From NCBI GenBank assembly GCA_013695565.1, contig JACDAG010000079.1, positions 1-16,449 of the forward strand: 16,449 nucleotides of DNA, written 5' to 3'. The notes beneath the pieces were generated by a model that had not been told where the DNA came from, searched no databases, and saw nothing but the letters and a program-made list of their open reading frames with translations. This document shows, in pieces, positions 1-5,806 of the stretch (within the stretch, counting starts at the first letter, position 1; each line of letters starts with the position of its first letter). The DNA comes from Bradyrhizobium sp. (GTDB lineage: Bacteria > Pseudomonadota > Alphaproteobacteria > Rhizobiales > Xanthobacteraceae). The position numbers and the translations under genes were made by a program.

Positions 1-993
1 GCATTGGTCGATTGCGCCGATGCCCTGGGGCAGGCCGATGCTTCCGTAGCGTGGAATTTTGCCAACCTTGCGAGCCACCACTGGATGCTGGGCATGTTCG
101 ACCGGCAGGCGCAGGACGCGGTCTGGAACAAGGATGCCAACGCGTTGATCGCCTCGTCATTCATCTTTCCGGCGGGTCGTGCCAGAAAGGTCGACGGCGG
201 ATATGTGCTGAATGGCCATTGGCCGTTTTCCTCAGGCGTCGAATCCTGCGAGTGGAACATGCTCGCCAGTGTAGTTTCGTCCGACGATGAGGCCGACGGC
301 ATCGAATACCGGCTCTTCCTGCTCAACCGGCGCGATTACAAGATCAACGACACCTGGAACGCGACCGGTTTGTGCGGAACCGGATCGAACGATGTCTGGG
401 TCACGGACGCTTTCATTACAGAACAGATGACCATCGCTGTCAGCGATCTTATCGGCGGGCCAACACCGGGAAGTGTCGCTAATCCAAACCCGCTCTATGC
501 GTTGCCGGTGTTCTCGCTCTTTCCCTACGTATTATCAGGTGTCGGCTTGGGTAATGCGCAGGCCTGTTTGAATGACTATGTCGAATTCGCACGTCATCGG
601 GCGTCAACCTACAATCGCGCCAAAGTCGGCGATATGCAGACAACGCAGATCAAGATCGCGGAGGCGTCCGCCAAGATCGACGCTGCGCGGCTGGTTATGC
701 GCACGAACTGCATCGACGCGATGGCGGATGCCCGGCGTGGCCGGATTCCGGATATCGCGGAAAAAACGCGATTGCGCCGTGATGGTGCGTTTTCCGTTAA
801 TCTCTGTACCGATGCCGTGTCGCTGTTGTTCGCGGCAAGCGGCGCGCGCAGCCTGTTCACGTCGGGCGCTTTGCAGCGGCAGTTTCGTGATGCCCATGCG
901 GTGAATTCGCACCTCGCATTCAATTTCGATGCGGCGGGAACCAATTATGGACGTGTAGCGCTCGGCCTGCCGTCCGAAAACCTGACGCTCTGA
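1..993 (+). CDS. Two-component flavin-dependent monooxygenase, oxygenase component (HpaH/HsaA-like, acyl-CoA dehydrogenase fold), 5' end cut off
   Basis: The reading frame is open at the left edge (codon 1-3 is Ala in frame), so the TTG at 4 is probably internal. About 330 residues remain; relatives are near 390-400, so roughly 60 N-terminal residues are missing. The sequence resembles group D flavin monooxygenases that use FMNH2 or FADH2 supplied by a partner reductase to hydroxylate phenols or other aromatics. Visible marks, counted from the TTG: ADASVAWNFA (11-20), the flavin-domain stretch WPFSSGVESCEW (73-84), GTGSNDVWV (125-133), and a C-terminal helical Acyl-CoA_dh_2-type domain ending in FRDAHAVNSH (294-303), where the family carries active-site His/Asp residues. 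No acyl-CoA substrate is implied. The flavin reductase follows after 10 bases, as expected for a two-component enzyme. The substrate is unknown. Confidence 0.85.
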   Translation, partial: ALVDCADALGQADASVAWNFANLASHHWMLGMFDRQAQDAVWNKDANALIASSFIFPAGRARKVDGGYVLNGHWPFSSGVESCEWNMLASVVSSDDEADGIEYRLFLLNRRDYKINDTWNATGLCGTGSNDVWVTDAFITEQMTIAVSDLIGGPTPGSVANPNPLYALPVFSLFPYVLSGVGLGNAQACLNDYVEFARHRASTYNRAKVGDMQTTQIKIAEASAKIDAARLVMRTNCIDAMADARRGRIPDIAEKTRLRRDGAFSVNLCTDAVSLLFAASGARSLFTSGALQRQFRDAHAVNSHLAFNFDAAGTNYGRVALGLPSENLTL

Positions 994-1003
994 GGCAAGG
1001 CGG

Positions 1004-1558
1004 ATGTCTAACGCACCCAAACATCCGGCCGATCCGGCCAACGAATTCGCCAGTGACAATTCGGCGATCGATCCCCGGGACTTTCGCAATGCGCTTGGCA
1101 CCTTTGCCACAGGCGTCACCATCGTGACGGCGATGGCGGCCGACGGAAAGCCATATGGTGTGACGTGCAACTCCTTTGCCTCGGTCTCGCTGAACCCGCC
1201 GCTGGTATTGTGGAGCCTCGGCATGTTCTCGCAGGGCTTGACCATCTTCCAGAATGCCAGCCATTTCACCGTCAATGTTCTCGGTGCTTCCCAGCAGGCG
1301 CTGGCGTCCCAATTTGCAAAATCCTCCGGAGACAAATTTGCCGGCGTGACCTGGACGCCGGGGCTTGGCAATGCGCCGGTACTTGCCGACAGCGTCGCCA
1401 ATTTCCAGTGCCGCGCCGCCAACCGATATTACGGTGGCGACCACATCATCTTCCTGGGCGCCGTCGAGGCCTATACTTATAACCGGCAGGAGCCGTTGCT
1501 GTTTGCGCGCGGCGGCTTTGGCCGGTTTCTTGCCGACGACGGTGGCAAATCCGGATGA
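1004..1558 (+). CDS. Flavin reductase (HpaC/HsaB-like), partner of the upstream monooxygenase
   Basis: A 184-residue FMN-binding split-barrel reductase that would use NAD(P)H to reduce free FMN or FAD and hand it to the oxygenase upstream. The family fold is recognisable from GTFATGVTIVTA (32-43), YGVTCNSFASVSLNPP (51-66, the flavin-contacting segment), FTVNVL (88-93) and the GDH motif at 145-147 followed by IIFLGAVE. Length is normal for the family (about 160-190). The ATG at 1004 is preceded by GAGG and AAGG within 12 bases. The gap to the oxygenase stop is only 10 bases, and the 3' end overlaps the TetR gene, so the three genes are probably one transcript. RutF and other single-domain reductases have the same fold, so the partner assignment rests on adjacency. 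Confidence 0.9.
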   Translation: MSNAPKHPADPANEFASDNSAIDPRDFRNALGTFATGVTIVTAMAADGKPYGVTCNSFASVSLNPPLVLWSLGMFSQGLTIFQNASHFTVNVLGASQQALASQFAKSSGDKFAGVTWTPGLGNAPVLADSVANFQCRAANRYYGGDHIIFLGAVEAYTYNRQEPLLFARGGFGRFLADDGGKSG

Positions 1559-2241
1559 ACAGGAAAGATCAGCCCAAGCGTGCTGGCGCCAAGCAAAGGC
1601 GCCTCTCGCCAGACGATCGTCGCCGGGAATTCGTGGCGAAGGCGACCGAGTTCTTCTCGGAGGATGGATTTGGCGGGGGAACGCGAGCGCTGGCGCGGCG
1701 GCTTGGCGTCACCCAACCGTTGCTCTATCGCTATTTTCCCAGCAAGGACGATTTAATCAAAGAGGTTTATCGCACGGTCTATCTCGATCCGCTCGAAACC
1801 GGCTGGGAAAAGCTGCTGACCGATCGCTCGCGATCACTGCGCGACAGGTTGCTGGAATTCTACCGCACCTATACCGACGCGATCTTCACCCGGAAATGGC
1901 TTCGCATCTATCTCTATTCCGGCCTGAAGGGCCTCGATATCAACCGCTGGTATGTCGGCATGGTCAAGGACAAGATCCTGACCCGGATCATCCGGGAATG
2001 CCGGTATGAGGTGGGGCTAGCGGTGCAAAACAAGCCGAGTGCGACCGAAATCGAACTCGCCTGGGTGCTTCATGGCGGAATCTTCTACTACGGCGTCCGC
2101 AAATACATCTACGAGTCCCCTGTGCTCGAGGACAAGGATCGGGTGATCAGCGATGCGTTGGATGTCTTCCTCGCCGGTTTCGAGCGGGTCAACGAAACCT
2201 CGGCAGATATCCGACGTGCACCGATCAAGGTGGTGGGGTAG
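1555..2241 (+). CDS. TetR/AcrR family transcriptional regulator
   Basis: A 228-residue one-component regulator. The N-terminal TetR_N DNA-binding domain spans about residues 21-72: an amphipathic helix containing EFVAKATEFFSEDGF, then the helix-turn-helix TRALARRLGVTQPLLYRYF (43-61) and SKDDLI. The C-terminal part is helical and would bind a small ligand; its sequence is not diagnostic. A basic 16-residue tail precedes the domain. The ATG overlaps the flavin reductase stop in an ATGA arrangement, and there is no strong Shine-Dalgarno sequence, so translation is probably coupled. A regulator last in a monooxygenase operon is likely to control it, with the substrate or product as ligand, but the target promoter lies outside the window. 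It converges on the deacetylase-like gene with 13 bases between stops. Confidence 0.9.
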   Translation: MNRKDQPKRAGAKQRRLSPDDRRREFVAKATEFFSEDGFGGGTRALARRLGVTQPLLYRYFPSKDDLIKEVYRTVYLDPLETGWEKLLTDRSRSLRDRLLEFYRTYTDAIFTRKWLRIYLYSGLKGLDINRWYVGMVKDKILTRIIRECRYEVGLAVQNKPSATEIELAWVLHGGIFYYGVRKYIYESPVLEDKDRVISDALDVFLAGFERVNETSADIRRAPIKVVG

Positions 2242-2254
2242 GTAGGTCGGCCTG

Positions 2255-3130
2255 CTATTTTCCAGCCATTTCTGTGCGGTACCAGTCACCGATCTCGCTT
2301 GCAGTCATCAGCGCCACGCCGTCATGGCCGATCACGTAGTCCAGCAGCGCTTCCAGATATTTGATGCGATGCGGGACCCCCGTAATGTAGGGGTGAATCG
2401 AGATCGCCATGATCCGCGCGTTTGATGCGCCTTCGAGATAGAGCCTGTCAAACTGATCCATGCCGCGCTTCAAGAATTGCTCGGAAGGAAGATGTTGCAG
2501 CGCATGGACAACTATATCGTTGGTTTCGACCGAATAGGGAATCGTCGTCATGGTGCCGTGGGGCGTAGCGATATCCTGCGGCAGGTCGTCGATGACCCAA
2601 TCCGCGAGATATTCGATGCCGTTGAGGCGCAGGAGATCGAGGGTTTCCTCGGTCTCGGTCAGGCCCGGGCTTTCCCATGATCGCGGTGCCTTGCCGGTGA
2701 ATTTCGCGATTGTCTCGACGGAACGCTTGATCGCGTCGGCCTGGTTATCGAGCTTGTGCATCGGTCCCTGCAGAAATCCGTGGCCCATAAACTCGAAGCC
2801 GGCTTCGAGCGCAGCAGACGCAACGCGCGGATAGGTGTTGCAGACGTTCGCATTCAGCGCCAGCGTCACGGGCATCTTGCGGTCGGTCAGCGCCTTGAAT
2901 TGCCGCCAAAAGCCGGCCCGCATCCCGTATTCATGCCAGGACCAGTTCGGCACGTCGGGCAGCAACGGCTGGCCCATCGGCGGGCTCAGCACGGTCCGTG
3001 GCATTGCGTTCTCGATCCGCCATTCCTCGACATTGAGGATCACCCACACTGCGAGCTTCTTGCCGCCGGGAAGCGTCAGCTTCGGTCGATCGATTTGGGC
3101 CTGATAGGGGATGCGATCACTGAACGCCAC
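2255..3130 (-). CDS. NodB-fold polysaccharide deacetylase-like hydrolase, PuuE allantoinase / cyclic imide hydrolase type
   Basis: A 291-residue protein of the polysaccharide deacetylase superfamily. It resembles the PuuE (metal-independent allantoinase) and cyclic imide hydrolase branch more than chitin or peptidoglycan deacetylases, because it has no signal peptide and starts directly with a family-style RIPYQAQIDRPKLTLPGG segment. Visible marks: NVEEW (33-37) where NodB enzymes have a DD motif, MGHGFLQ (115-121), SPGLTETEET (154-163), DWVIDDLP (177-184) and SIHPYITGVPHR (244-255). The HxxxH metal motif is incomplete: H117 is present but the position four residues on is Gln121. The start is GTG at 3130, with GGGGAA about ten bases upstream; no earlier start exists in frame. 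It follows the LLM monooxygenase by 25 bases and is probably co-transcribed. The reaction is likely hydrolysis of a cyclic amide or similar, which is inference. Confidence 0.8.
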   Translation of the reverse strand: MAFSDRIPYQAQIDRPKLTLPGGKKLAVWVILNVEEWRIENAMPRTVLSPPMGQPLLPDVPNWSWHEYGMRAGFWRQFKALTDRKMPVTLALNANVCNTYPRVASAALEAGFEFMGHGFLQGPMHKLDNQADAIKRSVETIAKFTGKAPRSWESPGLTETEETLDLLRLNGIEYLADWVIDDLPQDIATPHGTMTTIPYSVETNDIVVHALQHLPSEQFLKRGMDQFDRLYLEGASNARIMAISIHPYITGVPHRIKYLEALLDYVIGHDGVALMTASEIGDWYRTEMAGK

Positions 3131-3155
3131 GGCGGATTTCCCCGAATGAATTGAT

Positions 3156-4256
3156 CTATCCAGATGCCTTGCCGGATATATCTGCGTTGACGCGCGGCAT
3201 GACTTTCTCGGCCATCAGGATCATCGATTGGCGCCCAAGTTCACGGTCCTTCCAGTCCTTGCCGGCATAGAGCAGCGTACCAAAGGGGCCGGTCTCTTCC
3301 TGAAAAGCCAAAAGTTGGTCTGCAACGCTGTCCGCCGTGCCATGAATGATCAGCTTGTCGCAGATCGATTCGAGTGTCACCTCCTCGTCGGGCTGATCGC
3401 GGCGCGTTTTGAACAGCTCGATGCGGCCGCCCCGCCTCAACTTGGTGAACAGCGAGCGATAATAATAGACATACGGTCCGTTCGGATCGGTCGCATAGGC
3501 TTTTGCCGTCGCGGCATCCTTGGCGACAAATACGCTTTTGGCGACCCGCCAGTTTGCCGTCTCCGCCGGGCGGCCACCCCGTTCGCAGCCTTCGACATAT
3601 TTCGGCCAGTGGCTTTTTACCCACGCCGGCATCAAGAAGTTTGCCGAAATCGGGTCCCAACCGCGTGCAGCGGCTTCGGTCAAGCCTTTGGAGAACGGTG
3701 CCACTGCCGTCACTACAATCGGCGGGTGCGGTCTTTGCAACGGGCGCGCGATGAAGCCCTGGCCGATGTCCTCGATCAGGGTCTTTTGCACCGATACGTT
3801 CCAGTACTTGCCTTGAAGGTTATACGGCGGTTCGCTCGCCCAGATCTCAAGAACCTGATTGATGGCTTCGAGAAACATTGCGTTGCGATCTGCGTCGAGA
3901 TTGCCGAAAACCTCGGCGTCGGACAGCAGTCCGCCAGGGCTGATACCGAAGATTAGGCGGCCGTCGAGCATGTGATCGAGCATCGCGATCGAGGCAGCAA
4001 GCGCCGCCGGGTGGGTGTTCGGCATGTTGATGGTGCCAGTACCAAGTTTGATCTGCTTGGTCGCTGCGGCCAGCCAGGCGATGAAGGCGATACAGGACGT
4101 AATGTTTTCGGCCTTGTCCGTGATGTGCTCGCCGACATAGGCCTCGCTGTACCCGAGTTCGTCGGCCAGCAGGAAGGCTTCGCGATCCTCGTTGAGGGAC
4201 AGCCGCCAATCCTTGTCGACAGGATGGATCGGCATCGTGAAGAATCCGAGCTTCAT
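3156..4256 (-). CDS. LLM-class flavin-dependent monooxygenase (bacterial luciferase-like)
   Basis: A 366-residue TIM-barrel flavoenzyme of the luciferase-like monooxygenase superfamily, which oxidises a substrate with reduced FMN or F420 and O2; family members include limonene, alkane and pyrimidine-ring (RutA) monooxygenases. Visible marks: the N-terminal strand MKLGFFTMPIHP, YVGEH (40-44), the conserved barrel core LGTGTINMPNTHP (71-83) followed by MLDGRLIFGISPGG (96-109), and a late VADQLLAFQEETGPFGTLLY (311-330) typical of the C-terminal barrel helix and strand. Length fits the family. The ATG at 4256 has a strong GGGGAGGAG ribosome site seven to nine bases upstream. It is first of a two-gene minus-strand unit with the PuuE-like hydrolase and divergent from the molybdenum hydroxylase operon. 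Cofactor is probably FMN in this type of organism; the flavin reductase at 1004 could supply it. Substrate unknown. Confidence 0.88.
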   Translation of the reverse strand: MKLGFFTMPIHPVDKDWRLSLNEDREAFLLADELGYSEAYVGEHITDKAENITSCIAFIAWLAAATKQIKLGTGTINMPNTHPAALAASIAMLDHMLDGRLIFGISPGGLLSDAEVFGNLDADRNAMFLEAINQVLEIWASEPPYNLQGKYWNVSVQKTLIEDIGQGFIARPLQRPHPPIVVTAVAPFSKGLTEAAARGWDPISANFLMPAWVKSHWPKYVEGCERGGRPAETANWRVAKSVFVAKDAATAKAYATDPNGPYVYYYRSLFTKLRRGGRIELFKTRRDQPDEEVTLESICDKLIIHGTADSVADQLLAFQEETGPFGTLLYAGKDWKDRELGRQSMILMAEKVMPRVNADISGKASG

Positions 4257-4343
4257 GGTCTGCTCCTCCCCAAGGGCAGGCTTTTTGTTTGGCGGAAAAC
4301 GTGCGTCGGCCGCAGCATGATAACAAGTCCTAAAGTCGCAGGC

Positions 4344-4362
4344 ATCGAAATAATCACTCGAT
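4344..4362. promoter_or_regulatory. Candidate operator: inverted repeat ATCGA-N9-TCGAT
   Basis: Perfect 5-base arms (4344-4348 and 4358-4362) sit eight bases upstream of the -35 hexamer of the promoter for the molybdenum hydroxylase operon, centred near -53. This is where an activator of LysR or similar type could bind, and it lies in the divergent region shared with the LLM monooxygenase. The arms are short and could be chance. Confidence 0.3.
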
Positions 4363-4370
4363 AAACAAAC

Positions 4371-4399
4371 TTGACCTTTAAAAATTGTCGCCGTCTAAT
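4371..4399 (+). promoter_or_regulatory. Sigma-70-type promoter for the molybdenum hydroxylase operon
   Basis: TTGACC (4371-4376, five of six matches to TTGACA) is followed by a 17-base spacer and TCTAAT (4394-4399, five of six matches to TATAAT). The predicted start of transcription is near 4406, leaving a 5' leader of about 37 bases before the ATG at 4443. The spacer and the preceding region are AT-rich compared with the surrounding genes. It also argues against using an upstream start codon inside this promoter for the FAD subunit. Confidence 0.55.
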
Positions 4400-4424
4400 C
4401 CAAAGAAAATGCCGATATCCGGCT

Positions 4425-4432
4425 GGGGGAGG
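4425..4432 (+). promoter_or_regulatory. Ribosome binding site GGGGGAGG fixing the start of the FAD subunit
   Basis: This strong Shine-Dalgarno sequence ends ten bases before the ATG at 4443. It selects that ATG over in-frame upstream codons as far back as 4371, which would overlap the promoter. The chosen N terminus, MKASAFAYARPTSVANAL, matches the usual start of CoxM-type subunits. Confidence 0.75.
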
Positions 4433-4442
4433 TTACGCCGAA

Positions 4443-5324
4443 ATGAAGGCCTCGGCTTTCGCTTACGCCCGCCCGACCAGCGTCGCAAATGCGCTGGAAC
4501 TGTTGGCCGCGCACGGCGACAGGGCCAAGGTATTGTCGGGCGGCCAAAGCCTGATGCCGGCAATGAATCTGCGCCTGATCTCTCCCGAATTCATTGTCGA
4601 TATCGGCGGACTTGCCGAGCTTCGCGGAATTGTGGTGAAAGGCGACGTCCTGATGATTGGTGCGCTGACCCGTCACGTGGACGTCCTGAAATCCCCTGAG
4701 ATTGCCGCCCGTGCTCCTTTGCTCAAGGACGCGACCTCCCATGTCGCGCATCCGGCGATCCGCAACCGCGGTACGCTCGGCGGGAGCCTTGCGCACGCAG
4801 ACCCGGCTTCCGAACTGCCGGCTTGCATGGTGGCGCTGGGTGCCACGATCGTCGTTTGTGGGCCAAAGGGCGAGCGGCGAATCCCGGCTCGAGAATTTTT
4901 CACCGGAATCTATGAGACAGCTCTTTCGCCGCAGGAATTGCTAGTCGCAGTCGAGCTGCCTCTGGCCCAGAAAGACTCCGCCCATTTCTTTCATGAGTTT
5001 GCCCGCCGCCATGGCGACTATGCCATTGTCGGCCTAGCGGCGCAGTCGATTGTCGCAGGGGGGCAGTTCAATGAGCTACGCCTCGGCTACTTTGCCGTCG
5101 GCGATCGGCCTTTACTCGCTCTGGCAGCCGGGAAACTTGTTAACGTCGCCATCACACCGGAAATATTGGCCAACGCCTCCGCGGTGCTGGGCGAAGAGCT
5201 CGATCCCCAGGAAGATCAGCAGGCGACGCCGGCCATGCGGCGGCACCTGGCGAAAGTATTGCTTTCGCGTTGCGTGTCCACGCTGCTTTCCCGTCCAGAT
5301 CTGCGATCCGGAGCACCTGCGTGA
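4443..5324 (+). CDS. Molybdenum hydroxylase, FAD-binding medium subunit (CoxM-like)
   Basis: A 293-residue FAD subunit of a xanthine dehydrogenase-family hydroxylase; it would pass electrons from the iron-sulphur subunit to an acceptor. The vanillyl-alcohol-oxidase-type FAD fold shows SGGQSLMPAMNLR (32-44), the pyrophosphate-binding loop, and IRNRGTLGGSLAHADP (106-121), the TLGGS motif, followed by the CO_deh_flav_C domain from about 180 on. Length is normal (about 280-300). The start is set by the GGGGGAGG site at 4425-4432. The stop TGA shares one base with the ATG of the [2Fe-2S] subunit, so the M-S-L order typical of CODH-like and N-heterocycle hydroxylases is kept with tight coupling. 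Members of this family hydroxylate CO, xanthine, nicotine, isoquinoline or caffeine-type substrates; the one here is not determined. Confidence 0.92.
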   Translation: MKASAFAYARPTSVANALELLAAHGDRAKVLSGGQSLMPAMNLRLISPEFIVDIGGLAELRGIVVKGDVLMIGALTRHVDVLKSPEIAARAPLLKDATSHVAHPAIRNRGTLGGSLAHADPASELPACMVALGATIVVCGPKGERRIPAREFFTGIYETALSPQELLVAVELPLAQKDSAHFFHEFARRHGDYAIVGLAAQSIVAGGQFNELRLGYFAVGDRPLLALAAGKLVNVAITPEILANASAVLGEELDPQEDQQATPAMRRHLAKVLLSRCVSTLLSRPDLRSGAPA

Positions 5325-5806
5325 TGACCCCTGTGGCCATTTCACTCGAGGTTAATGGCGAGCGCGTCGATGCCCATGTGCTGCCGCGGCTCAATCTCGC
5401 GGACTTCCTGCGCGAGCATTTGAAACTGACCGGAACGCATGTCGGTTGTGAACACGGCGTTTGCGGCGCCTGCACGGTGCGCGTCAACGGCGAGATCGTT
5501 CGTTCCTGCCTGATCCTGGCGGTACAGGCGCAAGAGGGGTCGGTCGAAACGATCGAGGGGTTATCCGACAGCGGTGAAATCGCCGACCTGCAGGGAGCGT
5601 TCCGAGACCGCAACGCCCTGCAATGCGGCTTCTGCACGCCGGGAATGCTGATGGCGGCACAGGACCTGCTGACACAGTCGCCCGCGCCCGATCGGGAGCA
5701 GATTCGCGAGCATCTTTCCGGTAATTATTGCCGTTGCACCGGATATCAGGCGATCGTCGACGCGGTTGAGACGACCGCGCGGGTGCGCGCGGGACGCGCG
5801 CCATGA
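5324..5806 (+). CDS. Molybdenum hydroxylase, [2Fe-2S] small subunit (CoxS-like)
   Basis: A 160-residue subunit carrying two [2Fe-2S] clusters that relay electrons from the Mo site to FAD. All eight cysteines are present: C42, C47, C50 and C62 for the plant-ferredoxin-type N-terminal cluster (motif GCEHGVCGACTV), and C101, C104, C136 and C138 for the helical C-terminal cluster (CGFCTPG and NYCRCTGY). The usual length is 150-170. The ATG at 5324 overlaps the preceding stop by one base; a GTG directly before it at 5321 is in frame and is an equally possible start, adding one residue. The 3' end overlaps the large subunit by four bases (ATGA). Confidence 0.95.
   Translation: MTPVAISLEVNGERVDAHVLPRLNLADFLREHLKLTGTHVGCEHGVCGACTVRVNGEIVRSCLILAVQAQEGSVETIEGLSDSGEIADLQGAFRDRNALQCGFCTPGMLMAAQDLLTQSPAPDREQIREHLSGNYCRCTGYQAIVDAVETTARVRAGRAP

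Noticed and set aside
1..993. Annotation of the first gene as a fatty-acid acyl-CoA dehydrogenase
   Set aside because: The fold is shared, but the sequence pattern and the adjacent flavin reductase fit a reduced-flavin-dependent hydroxylase.
604..1422. A 272-codon minus-strand frame across the monooxygenase and flavin reductase genes
   Set aside because: It crosses two real genes in antisense, and its residues resemble no protein family.
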